A DNA stretch of 37,020 bases from Branchiostoma floridae (lineage: Eukaryota; Chordata; Leptocardii; Amphioxiformes; Branchiostomatidae). Position numbers and translations under genes: made by a program. How positions within the stretch are numbered: the first letter of the stretch is position 1; every line of letters begins with the position of its first letter. Shown piece after piece: positions 1 to 12,207 of the stretch. The DNA is taken from the NCBI RefSeq assembly GCF_000003815.2, contig NC_049996.1:12910314-12947333 (forward strand). The letters run 5' to 3'. The notes under the pieces are model-generated. The model was not told the DNA's origin. It saw nothing but the letters and a program-made list of their open reading frames with translations, and ran no database searches.

Positions 1-475
1 AATTCTCATGACAATTCTTTAGATAAATATCCAAGATTCATTGTCATGAGTATGGTAGAAAATCTTTTAGAATCATGTCATTTAAATTATGTCTGCTTTT
101 TAACATAACACCTTTTAATCCCTTTTTAGACATAGCGTTGGCGTCTTGATGTTTTTGTACCTAACTGAAATTTGTTGATGTAGGTTTTCTTTCTGTATTA
201 AACTATGTTAATGTGCCATACTAGTCATTGGATTGTTTTGATATCTTATGTCAGTTGTATTTTTATGTGATTGTTGTTTGGTCATGGTATTGTACGTTTG
301 ATTTTGACTTTTTGCCTCACTAACAAAGGTTATGTTCACTTCCCCAACCCAAAGCAGGTTTTAGAAGTTAAATAACAGAAGTTGTAATATCTTGAATGTA
401 TCAATTTATGACATTCATGTTTTACAAAAGTTTGGCATGTGATTTTTCTGAATGAGTTTTTCTTTTACACCACAG
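1..475. other. AT-rich sequence, nothing recognised
   Basis: No open frame of note, RNA gene or repeat was seen. The stretches 680-1200 and 1276-1696 are the same. Confidence 0.5.
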
Positions 476-679
476 GTTATGGGAAACTGGTTCTGTATAC
501 CTGACCATGTTCCTGTGTGTGCTGTGGGACCTGTCAGCTATCCTGTGTACCTGTCCATATTCCAGGAGGACCTGACCATGTTCCTGTGCTAATGTTACCT
601 GCCAGCAATCCTGTGCACCTGTCTGTATTCCAGGAGGACCTGTCAACTGTTTACAGAGAAGAGAATATAGGACTTAACT
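476..679 (+). pseudogene. Exon-like segment broken by a 71-bp tandem duplication
   Basis: A strong acceptor (TTTTTCTTTTACACCACAG) precedes and CTTAACT|GTGAGT follows. Inside, a 71-bp unit is repeated (starts at 500 and 571, with a partial third start at 639). The first copy reads PDHVPVCAVGPVSYPVYLS and continues IFQEDL; the second reads DHVPVLMLPASNPVHLSVF and continues QEDL. Because 71 is not a multiple of 3, the frame stops at 590; the last copy is open (STVYREENIGLN) in another frame. No known domain. Confidence 0.3.
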
Positions 680-1201
680 GTGAGTTGGTTTTACTTTTAG
701 AACTCTTTCAAAAATTGGGATCTGCATGCTGCAAAGCGTGATCTGCTGTTGGATTTTCCTTAGTTCAAATCAATGTTAAATGTAATCTGTTCATTATACG
801 CTTAAACGTTTAGCCAGACTGAGCATGAAAGAATCGTAATGCGTGGCCGTTAGTTTCTGCGCCTCGCCTTTTAAATTTTAAGGTCATGAAATTTTAAGTT
901 GACAACACTCTTAGCGTGGAACGTGAAGTATCCAGCCTGTATGAATGAAGTATAATACATGGCCGCTGTCTCTGGAATTTAGCACAAAGCGTGATTGGAA
1001 CCTCCCATGCAGACCCCTTGAAATGACAATGAAAGTGCTGGGATAGGGCATATATGTGATCTTCTGAATTTCTAGTTCTAAACAATTCTATTGTTAAAAG
1101 TATCATATAAGCCCTCCCAGCTATTTGTTGTCACTTCTGAAAGAGTTCCCATTTCTTATACTAATATCTAGATTAAGGTTGTGACTAATATTTTATTGCA
1201 G

Positions 1202-1275
1202 ATATGGTGGAGAACACAGTACATTATCCTATTGAAGAGAGCACTTGTACGATTGTCTGTTGTTTCATTCTGTAA
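1202..1275 (+). CDS. Possible exon following the 476-679 segment
   Basis: Begins after ACTAATATTTTATTGCAG. In the phase left by the donor at 680 it reads Y-MVENTVHYPIEESTCTIVC and then CFIL-stop at 1273; CATTCT|GTAAGG is also a possible donor. It is weak evidence that rests on matching phase only. Confidence 0.22.
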
Positions 1276-1696
1276 GGCAATGGGGCATAGTTTCAAACTC
1301 ATTTGCAATCAAACTGTTTTCCCTGATATACTCTTCATTATCTTGCACATCCACCTTTTTGAAGCCTTTTCTAAGATAAAGATTGGTTTTGAGACAGAAA
1401 GATGTTAGAAACAAAATGTTTTGAGACAACTTTTATATTATAATTAAAAGGTAATTTTTCAAGCCAAAATGGAACAATAAGATGGAACCAACAGATCATA
1501 CATTAAGCTGTACATTGTATCTGCTGGTGGATAGCATTGCACAGAAATCTTTCTTCAACAATTACTGATACTTATCGATTTTTACCAAATGATACCATGA
1601 TAATGATACATAGCAATGATAGAAAGCCCACAAATTACTATGAACTGAAATGGTACTATAAAATAATATTGCAGAACATAAGAAGGTGCAGTGATT

Positions 1697-2397
1697 NNNN
1701 NNNNNNNNNNNNNNNNNNNNNNNNNNNNNNNNNNNNNNNNNNNNNNNNNNNNNNNNNNNNNNNNNNNNNNNNNNNNNNNNNNNNNNNNNNNNNNNNNNNN
1801 NNNNNNNNNNNNNNNNNNNNNNNNNNNNNNNNNNNNNNNNNNNNNNNNNNNNNNNNNNNNNNNNNNNNNNNNNNNNNNNNNNNNNNNNNNNNNNNNNNNN
1901 NNNNNNNNNNNNNNNNNNNNNNNNNNNNNNNNNNNNNNNNNNNNNNNNNNNNNNNNNNNNNNNNNNNNNNNNNNNNNNNNNNNNNNNNNNNNNNNNNNNN
2001 NNNNNNNNNNNNNNNNNNNNNNNNNNNNNNNNNNNNNNNNNNNNNNNNNNNNNNNNNNNNNNNNNNNNNNNNNNNNNNNNNNNNNNNNNNNNNNNNNNNN
2101 NNNNNNNNNNNNNNNNNNNNNNNNNNNNNNNNNNNNNNNNNNNNNNNNNNNNNNNNNNNNNNNNNNNNNNNNNNNNNNNNNNNNNNNNNNNNNNNNNNNN
2201 NNNNNNNNNNNNNNNNNNNNNNNNNNNNNNNNNNNNNNNNNNNNNNNNNNNNNNNNNNNNNNNNNNNNNNNNNNNNNNNNNNNNNNNNNNNNNNNNNNNN
2301 NNNNNNNNNNNNNNNNNNNNNNNNNNNNNNNNNNNNNNNNNNNNNNNNNNNNNNNNNNNNNNNNNNNNNNNNNNNNNNNNNNNNNNNNNNNNNNNNN
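1697..2397. other. Assembly gap (701 N)
   Basis: A run of 701 unknown bases. Any open frame through it is an artefact. Confidence 0.99.
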
Positions 2398-3480
2398 CAC
2401 ACTGGGTCGGTAATACACAGGCCTACTACGCCAAAGGAGAGGGGCTATGTGGATTTTTTTTTTTACCCTGGCCCAGAGGTTTTCTCCTCCAGGCTTCGAC
2501 GCTAGGTTTGGTTGCTTGATGTTAATATTCCTGGGAGATAGTGCGCATAATATACACGTTCTTAAAATAGTAAGCAGGTGGTTGGTTTGTGTGTATATTT
2601 ATATAATGTTTTTCAATCTATTTATTACGTATATATAAGCTAAGTTAATTGTGTTTTATTTATTTACTAAGTTTTTTTAAGTTATTTACCTGATCAGTCA
2701 TTGCCAAGGTATGCTGGTGTTTCGAAGCACCGGGTCTTCAGCTTAGCAAAGACCTCCCCTGGGGAGCACACTGTATGCATTGCTGACAGGAGTCAAAAAG
2801 TATTCTAAGTGTTTGAACAACTAATTACGATGTAGTGATCTGGTGTACGTGTCAATGTGAAAATTCAAGTGTAGAGGTTTTAAGTATGATAAAGTGACTG
2901 CATGAAGGTGTGACGTACTGTTGGAAAAGGTTATGTTGCTGAGTAGAGTGTAGTCTTCTGTGTCAAAATTATTCTAAGTGCTTGGAGAGGTGGTTCCGAT
3001 GTAAGGCATCTAGTGAAAAGGTGTGCTGTGTTGTCTTGTGTTAACAAAGAGACCATACTCACAACTCCCATTTTCTTTCACAGCTCTGCTTACGAAAGTC
3101 TGCTACTTCCTCCCACCAGTCTCTGGGTTCAGGCCTCATGAAGACAGAAACAACAGTCAGTGTATTCATAACAGGAATTCTCCTTTGTAAAGCCAGTACA
3201 ATGTCATCCTGTACCTATATTCTCACTTTTCCAGACATCATTACACAAAATAAACCATACTTATCCAAGAAGATTACAGTCAACCCTGCAACTCTATGTG
3301 ATAATTATGTTTGTTTTCAAAGTATCATACTGAATAAAACTTCTAAATGGGAACTGTGCATCTCTGGCTGTCTTATTCAGGTGTGAATGCAGCATTTATA
3401 AGCGGATATAATTTCAAGAAAGTAGATTTTAAAAGACAGTAAAAATAGAAGAATTGTGGAAGATGAACGAATCAAGCTTA
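2398..3480. other. Noncoding sequence with an old direct repeat
   Basis: Two diverged copies of a segment beginning GTCAAAA..TATTCTAAGTG start near 2792 and 2962. A minus-strand stretch at about 2705-2785 is open (SPGEVFAKLKTRCFETPAYL) and ends in TGA; it may be an exon or repeat fragment. The plus-strand stretch 3084-3369 is open between a good acceptor (TTTTCTTTCACAG) and CAG|GTGTGA, but its translation does not look like a conserved protein. Confidence 0.35.
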
Positions 3481-3481
3481 C

Positions 3482-4857
3482 CGGTGGAAGCTGATCCCCC
3501 TCCCTCTGTGTCTCTAAGCAACACTGCACATCAAGGCAACAGCATTCTGGATCAGAATCACTGCTGGCCTCCAGGACACACCTTAGAAGAATGAAAAGAA
3601 GAGTCAGTCTGACAAATACTCATTGACAAATGGTGAGAAAATAATGTGCTCAATGTGTGCACAGTTTGTGACCTTAACTGGCATCTATAGGCTTCACAGA
3701 TTTCAGTGGCAAGTGGGTTACATACATTTTTGTACACCGTACCTGTACATGTCTCAACATTTTATATTTGACATTCTTCGTGATTACAAAATAACACTCC
3801 ACATTAACTGTCCAGCTTACCTGGTAGTACCCTGTCTCCATGGTAACTGCATCTCAAGTCTTGAGACATGATTCATCAGTCAGGTCATCTGAGTCAGCAG
3901 TCTCCTAACTACAAGGACAAGTAGTTACACAATTGTCGGAAAAAGCACTTTAGAATGAAAAGAAAATTGCTGAACAATGCAGATTTCTCACCTGAGACTC
4001 TTCCATCCAGTCACCTAGTATGTCCACCTTGCATCATGTACGTCAGGAAAAAAACAGGTAGATATTGTACACCTGCACGGCTAACCATCACTGGACACAC
4101 CTGGCGCATACAATTATGCAAGTATAATTAGCACAATGCTAAAATACTGTCTGACAATACCAGGTAAATAAAGCCTTATTTATTTACAACATTGATGTCA
4201 GAAGTTCTTGTAATTCAGAAAGGATTGCTTTTGAAATGTGTTGGTTCATTTCAATTCACTTTGGCAGTCCAGTCTCAGCATCTTTCTACATAGTATTACT
4301 TAACATAAGTTGTATTCATAAAGAAAGTTAAAGAATCATTTACATCGTAAATTGTTTGAGAGGTTCATCAGTCATGTATGAATACAGTAGGTAGAATATT
4401 CTTCAATCAGTGACAATTATGAAAGGCATAAAAACTTCCAAATTTGAACAAGATGTACTGTGAACAGACATCAAAACTTTACATATTCATTTATGCCATT
4501 CAAAAGTGTTACTGATTGAATGATATTCTACTAACTCACATTGTAAGTATTCTCTTACTTTCAAAAACTTAGGTCATCTTTTGCTGTGTCTTCAAATCAT
4601 TTTTTCTGGACAGGAGTCATCAGGACTGCGTCAGTCAGCAGACACCTAACTATAAAGATAAGTAATTACAAACTTGTCTGAAAAGCAGTGAATAATCGGC
4701 AGAAAAAAATGAGCATTGCCAAACTTTCTCACCTTGATTTGAATTGCCCATCTTGCCTGGTAGAGACAGGAACCTGCACTGCTCCAGACAGTCTCCCATC
4801 ATCAGACATGGTTCACTCAGCACAGAAATCATCACTACAGCATCAATCCGCAGACAC
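3482..4857 (-). pseudogene. Set of duplicated exon-like units, decayed
   Basis: On the minus strand, acceptor/donor-bounded segments occur at 4857-4733, 3904-3821 and 3581-3482, and donor-like sites at 3993. The 4857 and 3904 units share an acceptor (..TAG/TTAG before G-x-CTGC-GA), a middle (GAACCATGTCT / GAATCATGTCT) and an end (TACCAG / ACTACCAG|GTAAGC). A third related start lies at 4645. Flanks at 3830-4010 and 4590-4760 are direct repeats about 742 bp apart. The 4857-4733 unit is open for 41 codons; the 3904 unit carries stops. I recognise no protein. Confidence 0.3.
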
Positions 4858-4869
4858 CTACATCCAGCA

Positions 4870-6840
4870 CAAAAAAAATTAAATGTGCAAACTTAAATCA
4901 TCAATCATATTTCTGTTATTACCTATCAATTATAAAGTATTATGTACCATATTAGTCATGATCTTACATTCAGAGGAAGAACACCAGAGCTGAAATTTGC
5001 GTAAAAAGAAACAAAAACAAGAAGGCGTAACCGACCCCTTTCACGAATTTCCTGTGAGACTTGATATGTTTGCTAATCCACCTCAAGTAACTTTTGTTTT
5101 AACAAGGAGGTTAAAAATCACCTCCTTGGTTTTAATTACACAAACAAATCTGTATTATCCTTAGATATGCAGAAATGATGATGCTCAAAAAGTATATTTG
5201 TAGTATTTGGCACACATCAGAACAGTGACTGTCCTTGGTGCTGAATTAACGGATATGCCTTCCATTGGCTGGTAAGGAACATGTCCCAAACACTACACCA
5301 GTTCCTGTAGATAGACTCTCTAAATGTCCATTTCAATCAGAAAAAAAACTCAAACACATATCAAAAGAATAATATTAAAGCCACATGAGAAATGAAGTTC
5401 AGTTAGATAACAAGTGTTTTCATGCTTTTTAATATTGGATATGTAAAAGCTGAAAAGCCTTTTTTTTTTCAGCATCATATCACATGACCAACATCTGAGG
5501 ACAATAAGGCAACAACCAGATATTTGCCAAAAAGGGTAATCTGATTGGCTAATACATTAACTTAATACATGTATGTAGGTAGGACAACACTGTTCTTTCA
5601 AGGTTAAAACATGTTCAGATTGTCCAAGAAAGTAAATCTGTGTAAACGTTTGGTGAAAGCTGAAATCCTTAGGCTTTATCACCAGTTATGCCATATAAGC
5701 AAGCCCAATCTCTTAGGAAACAGTTTTTTTTAGCAGGAAGAAAGCTATTATAAGGGGCTAGTATAAGTAGGCAAATGATAAGTAGAATATTCCTTGCTAA
5801 AATGCTATTCATGTCGTGTGAGGACATCATATTTCTGATGAGGCTATTCTATGAACAGTCAACTGACCAGATACTTGACACTTAACATGCTGTGTGGAAT
5901 TATCCTAATCAAATGCAAACAAGTGACCGTAGGTAGCAAACTCTGTGACGTAATAATGGTTTGTTAATGATGAGGATAAGCAGGTAAATGCTTCTGTATT
6001 TGTTTGTACGGTTGGTTTACAGACATAACATACTGTGTGTATGGTTCAAATATAATCACCGTTCATAACAGTCCCGTTATGTTCCTGATCATAACGCCTT
6101 TCTTTCGGTGAGCCGGAACGAAACATACTCAACCTATGTTGTATACAACGCACACGCTAAAGTTTGAGTTCCCACCGACGATGGCTTAATTCTGTGTATA
6201 TGCGAAATATATAATTTCCATTCATGAAAACTACCCTTCAATCCCTGGTGTAAAATATAATTTCCCTCCAAGATCACACCCCTTCTGTCCCTTCTAATTC
6301 CCTCTACTTTCGGTGTTCCGGTCACAAAAGACACGTTCCTACCCGACAGATTAAGAGCATGGCCACCCCACCTATATAGTAGTGAATCGCATACAAGACA
6401 CATCACATCAGCTAATACAAAAAACTTACTTAAAAGCTACGATACCTATCACTGCCAAATTGAAAACACAGCTAAGTCAACGTCTCAATCGAACGACACA
6501 AATGAAACAACAACAGCGCCTCACAATGGATACTTGAGACTTACACCACGTTAAAAAGTAGGTCAACCGCAGCTGTGGAAATAACCCCATATCTGCTTCG
6601 AGATAAGTAATTGCCAGACCCCAGCGTCTATAAGCCATCTCAAATTATTACATCGATAATGAAAATAGCTACCACGAAAAAAAAGGCTCCCAAAGATCAA
6701 ACACATTTTAACCATAACATGCATATGACTATCAACCGCGCAAAATGTTAACAGTATGCTATGTCAAACCAACCTCAATATTGGAAACGCAAAGCCCAAA
6801 CGAGATGGCATATTCCGACGAGGCCAACATCTGCTTGACG
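4870..6840. other. Noncoding sequence with a small hairpin
   Basis: AACAAGGAGGT and ACCTCCTTGG at 5101-5130 form a hairpin with an 8-base loop, probably a mobile-element end. CCGGAACACCGAAAG near 6310 and CCGGCTCACCGAAAG near 6110 (minus strand) are related, so 6060-6410 is probably repeat-derived. No gene was seen. Confidence 0.4.
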
Positions 6841-6851
6841 TTATCAAATAA

Positions 6852-6959
6852 CTACAACGCTTAAGGCACAATCATAAGGAAGACCTGAACCACTATACCG
6901 GACGGCTACAACGCTTAAGGCACAATCATAAGGAAGACCTGAACCACTATACCGGACGG
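6852..6959. repeat. Perfect 54-bp tandem duplication
   Basis: Two identical 54-base units, starting CTACAACGCTTAAGG at 6852 and 6906. Their identity implies a recent event or an assembly artefact. A second, imperfect local pair starting ATTATTACATC lies at about 6646 and 6979. Confidence 0.9.
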
Positions 6960-8615
6960 CGTAGGGGTGAAAACTGAAATTATTACATCCATAATAAAAA
7001 CAGCTACGGCGAAAAAAAAACAACGTGCATAATTTCCTAACCGAGTACAGACGACATGCCAATCCACATGCGATTGCGGCATACGGAACATAGAGATATA
7101 GGTGCGAACAGCCAACGCACAAAGTGATTACAATACTAGAAAGGTAATATTTGCAAGCAAATACAGAATGTTACCTTCACATGGTTTAGTCTAGCATTTC
7201 TACCTGGAAGGGTAAACTGATTAGTTGCAGAAGTTGACACAGGATAAGTCAAGACATGCAAGAAGGTACAAATAAATTTTGTTAATTTTTTATCTGTAAC
7301 GTTATACATCTTGAATAATGAACACAACGTCCAATATTGTTCCAAACAGAGTTTCTCATCATCATCTCATCACAGCCCCATAGCTACAAGCCACAGGGGC
7401 AGTCTGTCTGTCCAAAAAGGTTTTCCATTTCTGACGGTCGTCAACAGAGTTTACTCGACGACATTTAGCGTGTCGTCTGCGGGAGCGTCAGGGCCTATGA
7501 ATTTTTTCGGCTTGGGGAGGTCCAGGGAGAAATTTCTTGGCTTGCGGAGAAAGAGCCATGGAAAAATGGTTTCCTTCAACAATATGTATTCAAATTAAAA
7601 AAAAAAAATAAAGCTTTGAATCACTCGGGAAATTCACAATCTCTGACTTGGTGCAGGACGCGCGCCGCGAAGTTCAGTTGATAACATAAGAATAAGTTAA
7701 GTTTTGCGCTTTCCGTCCTTGTTGACGAGCAAACTCGGCGCGTAAGTATAGACAAATTTTGCAAAAATCTCTAACAATCAGCGGATGTTTGCGGACGTTG
7801 CTGACAGATGATAACTCCTAACGCCCGCCGGCGGCGAGAGAGAAGCGAGAAGCGACTTGTCGAACCTGGTCGGCGCCCCTCCCCCTACTGTTCTGGTCAG
7901 TCGCATCGTGCTAGCGCCGATGTTTTTGTTGTGATTTTCCCGGCCCCGATTAACTGTCAGTTGTTGCTACCATAGAAGGAAAAAAATCGAACAATATGTG
8001 AAATTAAATAAGGTACTTTCAAAATAATAAGGTACTTTCAAAAAAGTTTCCGGTAAGCCGATCGGACCTCACATGCTTGCGCTCTATACGGCGGCGGGGC
8101 CCTACATGAAACGTGACAAATAGGTTTGCTTTTGATTCTTTAATTGACTGCTTATAAAATATGGACCGAATCTACCGGTGTCATCATGTTGCACCAAATT
8201 TGGGCTGACCGTCTATGAAAATTAAGATGTCGAAGATATTTCCAAAAAGGTAGGCAGAGATGTGTTGATGTTGGCGGTGTTGTTTTTTTCGTAATGATTT
8301 TCTTTGTCGGACCATCGCAAACAGTGCATTCAGCCCCTTTCCTCGTGAAAACATCAGCTAGATTGTATTGTGCTAGATACAGCCTCACATGAGACAAGAA
8401 GTACATACAGTCACAATTTTATTGTCAAATATTATAGAATCGAATTCTCGTTTCTGTCTACTTGAATTAGACTAACTTCTGAAGAGAGCAAAATTAAAAC
8501 AAGCGTACCAAGTTACGGCACACTGCGTAGCACAAAATCGGAAGGTACATTCACAAAAACGTCTCACAGAGTTTGCCGCTTGTACTACGCAGCGCGAAGG
8601 GTTCTCCTCAGCATA
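6960..8615. other. Noncoding sequence with a GC- and CpG-richer block
   Basis: 7655-7930 is richer in CpG than its surroundings and includes a donor-like CGGCGC|GTAAGT at 7742, so it could hold a noncoding first exon on the plus strand. Nothing identifies a gene. 7370-7470 looks like a fragment of a dispersed repeat. Confidence 0.3.
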
Positions 8616-8616
8616 A

Positions 8617-8744
8617 TCAGTCACACTTTTACGCTTTCTATGAACCATATACCCAGTGTGAAATCGAAGGTTACACATATCCTGTTTATGTCGCAGTAAT
8701 TGTAAGAGCGCAGCGCGATCGCCGTCTAGTGGAAAGGGGGCCTT
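8617..8744 (+). repeat. Dispersed repeat, copy 1
   Basis: This segment (CAGTCACACTTTTACGCTTT ... GATCGCCGTCT ... GGAAAGGGG) matches 33456-33569 over about 120 bp with scattered differences and small indels. Noncoding. Confidence 0.6.
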
Positions 8745-11500
8745 ACCAACTGTAAATCGCACAAATTCACAGAAACAGCTGATTAGCATAATCGCTAAAA
8801 TTGCCACAAATCTATTATATTCGTTCACGTCCCGCAGTTGCCGGATACTCTCAGGGCAGAAATTGATATGGCTACCCCTGCACACTGCACGTGATCTTCA
8901 CAGTACGCAGCACATCTCCGCTATGCTTCCTGTCACAGTTAATCTGTGTAAATTCATTCATATTTTGAACGGCTCAATCATTTTTTGTCAGAGTCCGCAA
9001 TTCATATTTCATAAATTTCTTTTATTTTTAGCAAACAATTTTGATTTATGTTTGATGTACCTAGTTTGTTTATGCCCTCATTATCAATACGTGCCGCAGT
9101 CAGCACACTTCAAACCCGTCCGCCTGTCAATCATGCAAACTTCAAGGGGTTAGGTTTCTGCTACACTAAACTTTCGCGTTGGCTTATGCTGATTTCTGCC
9201 TGGGGTTTTGTGCTATGCCGACCACTCCCACCGTGTGTAAAGCTGTAACGTTTAAGTAGATTAATTGTAATTCACCCAGACTTCGTTTCCGTGCTCCACT
9301 TGCTTGCTGGGGACCAACGCATCGCTGTAGTAACTTACATGATGAACAACAAGGTGAACGGAATGACCGTGACCTAAGATGGGGAGGGCGTTCCACGCTG
9401 CAGTTAATCGTGTTTGTTCAGGTCAGTTTAATAGCGAAATAAACTCATCAAGTCCGTCGTTTGTGTTTCACATACCTTTATGTCTCAGGCGTAAAACTTT
9501 GAGTTTGCATGACGATCGTTATGCATGTTTTTTTAATGTAACAGCCGGCAGCACGCAGTGACCTTGCGTCTAACATAATCATGTGTATGTGTTTTTTGCT
9601 CAAATGTTCTTGTTGACTAAAAAATCAGTTAACTACAACCGTGACACCTATCCGTGTTTCATTTAGACGACAGCTCTATGTATGAACTTGAAATACGAAC
9701 AGGTCTCGCTACATTTTTATGATTAACGTTTTTTTTATGCCACTTACTTATCATGTCAGGAGACATCCAAATAAATCCCCACGTTACCACATACACGTAA
9801 CGTTACCACAGTTGTCGGCCTGTCTGAGAAAATTGCACTAGTGCTCTGAATGCGTTTGTTCACCAAATTATCGCGTGTGTACGTGCTGGCGTACTACACG
9901 TCGTGTGTGTTCTCGATTCTACGTAACTCAAACACAACATAGAATCTGAACAATGTTTGGATGGCTCAGAGTTAAACTGGCCTGTGCAGGTTGCAAAACC
10001 TTTAGCTTGAACAAAATCAAGAAAAGTATCGAAACTTAGAGTTGACTCGATATAGACCTTAACCGAGACACATTATACTTTGGGGGCATTAAATTTCATT
10101 CTGCCTGCGATCAATTTCATTCTACCTTCCGTGAAGTTGATACTAGTATGCAAAAGGTGCCGATATGCGGCAAAATAAAGTCAAAGCTCTGTGAATTTCT
10201 TGATCTTTTATTACTTCTTGGCAAAATGAATTCCACAAATCATTCAGAGGACGGCTTCTGCCTCAATTCAGGCCGTCCAAAGCAAGATGAAGTCACCATT
10301 TGACGGGCGGACACTTCCGTGTTGCGTAGCGGCGGTCGTTGACCTCGTTCGAATACCATGTTCCATAACTCCCGGGCGGGTTCCATAGCTACCGGTCGTT
10401 GACCTCGGGTCCTTGGAACGTAGTTCTATTGTTCTATGGGAGCTCGAAAGTTCGATTTTGTGTTAAAATTGCTATTTTTTTCACCCTTTTTTGCCCCATA
10501 AAATCATTTTTTGGTATCTTGGGGGGACCAAATGACCAAGGTGCAGTGTCTTATGTGCAGACCTACCAGCTTGCTGAATTACGAGATATTCCAAGGTCTA
10601 GTTTTGGAGATATTCATGTTTTTTATTTGTGCGGAAAAGAAGAAGAAGAAGAAACAAAGCAAAAACAGTATGTACCTTCTGTGAAGGTAACATAACTATG
10701 TTACTGGAGGTTACCCTCCAGTGTCACAGAGTAAAAAGATGTGTAACAGTGGAAACAGAAGTGATGACAACTTTTTCCCAAAGAATACTGTCAGAGTTAC
10801 AAACAAGGCCATTCAGAAATTTGACTTTTTACTACCATATCAATTACAGATGAATGAGAACGGCTTCACAGGTCTTTATGGACTAAAAGATATGCTAGAT
10901 TGAAGTGGGCCCCACTGATACAGGTCAAGGATAGATACAGAGAGGAGATTTAAGACCAAAATGGCAGCATTATCTTCTAACAATATTCATTTTTAACCAA
11001 GCTATATACAGGATTTGAAATAAAATCTATCACAGCATCTCCAGTAAGCCTCTTTTCAATGTTTGAAACATCTAACATTATACATGTACCTCACCCCACA
11101 TCATATCGTCTGTAAATCCAGTCTAATATCTAGAATAATCTGAAACACTCAATGATTTGTTCCTCTCTTAAGGAAACACGATGGCTGTAACCAAACTAAA
11201 AAGCCAAAGTCCAAACCCTTCCCCACAACGTAAAATTTCTTCTCACATAATGCTCACTAACTTGAGATATCTTCACACTTTGAAACATTGCAAAAGCACA
11301 ACAACCTCCTCTTATAACTCTACTCAAAGCTCCATGTGCTATGACGTTTCAGACATCTATAATATTTCTATCAATTTTTTCTTATCTTATTCTGTTTACT
11401 GATGCCAAATCGCACAGAAAATTAAGCAGCAACATAACCTTCTGGCAAAGATAATAAGGACTCATATGACGTTCACTATTTACTGTTTACACTGCTGACA
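8745..11500. other. Noncoding sequence
   Basis: No gene is recognised. At 10480-10670 there is a GAA-repeat-tailed segment (CGGAAAAGAAGAAGAAG) that resembles the end of a dispersed element. GTCGTTGACCTCG occurs twice at about 10334 and 10396. ATG at 9379 followed by TCAG|GTCAGT at 9421 is a possible but weak first exon. Confidence 0.4.
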
Positions 11501-11530
11501 ATTCAAAACAAACGCAAAGCAAAGCTAAGA

Positions 11531-11578
11531 CCAATCAATTCAACCAATGGGTGAATAGCAATTAGCAGTTCGACCAAT
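11531..11578. promoter_or_regulatory. CCAAT cluster A
   Basis: CCAAT at 11531, 11544 and 11574, within the phrase AATTAGCAGTTCGACCAATG shared with the clusters at 12109 and 24516. Confidence 0.45.
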
Positions 11579-11977
11579 GAGAGACCACTTGAATGATTTA
11601 ATGAAGTCTATCCGTGACACGTGCGAATTCCAACAGCTACAGGTGTTAAATGAGCTGGGCTCACCACGACGCGAAATAAAAATAAAGAATTTTTAAAACA
11701 AATTTTCCACCCAATATTACCTCACATTTTTCATAAAAACGCTTGACAAGGAAAATGTACATTCAATATTCTTCAAAAGAGACCCACAATACGTTGTATT
11801 CTAGAAAATAGTGTGAAAACAGGCCACATATTTTCTCTTTGGTCCGTAACCTTACAAACACTGAAACAAAAGCACGACCTAGAACATGAGAATATCGCAT
11901 GTTATGCTCGGATGTGACAAGAATTAAACGTAAACTATACTTAGAAATAATTTTGACGGAATAGTTTGTTGTCTCAC

Positions 11978-12045
11978 CTTCTGTGTTCAGTTTTCTTGAC
12001 ACACAGTACGCCGTCCTTGCAACAAGAACTCGCCAGCCTCGCCAT
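11978..12045 (-). CDS. First-exon-like module, copy 1 (intact, 22 codons)
   Basis: GACAACATGGCG opens 22 codons (MARLASSCCKDGVLCVKKTE and HR) before the donor AGAAG|GTGAGACAACA. Upstream on this strand is a cluster of inverted CCAAT boxes. The same exon end and intron start occur at 12836 and 24433. No downstream exon was found. The peptide is not recognised. It may be a genuine gene start or a mobile or duplicated promoter module. Confidence 0.4.
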
Positions 12046-12108
12046 GTTGTCTTGTCCAAAATTCACCGGCCTAGAAACCATGACCGTCCATCACAATTAG
12101 CAGTTCAA

Positions 12109-12207
12109 CCAATAAGAGAAGGGCAATTAGTAGGTCAACCAATGATAGCAAGGAAATCATCAACCAATTCAACCAATTAGAAAATTACAATTAATACTTC
12201 CACCAAT
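12109..12207. promoter_or_regulatory. CCAAT cluster B upstream of module copy 1
   Basis: CCAAT at 12109, 12139, 12164, 12173 and 12203, mostly multiples of about 30 bp apart, in repeats of AATTAGnnnnTCAACCAATnA. Regular CCAAT spacing near 30 bp is known from NF-Y-dependent promoters. For a minus-strand start at 12045 these are 65 to 160 bases upstream. Confidence 0.5.

Noticed and set aside
1537-2505. Long open frames through the first N run
   Set aside because: Unknown bases translate as X; the frames exist only because of the gap.
8472-8885. 137-codon minus-strand open frame
   Set aside because: It overlaps a dispersed repeat with a second copy at 33456; that copy does not keep the frame and no domain is visible.
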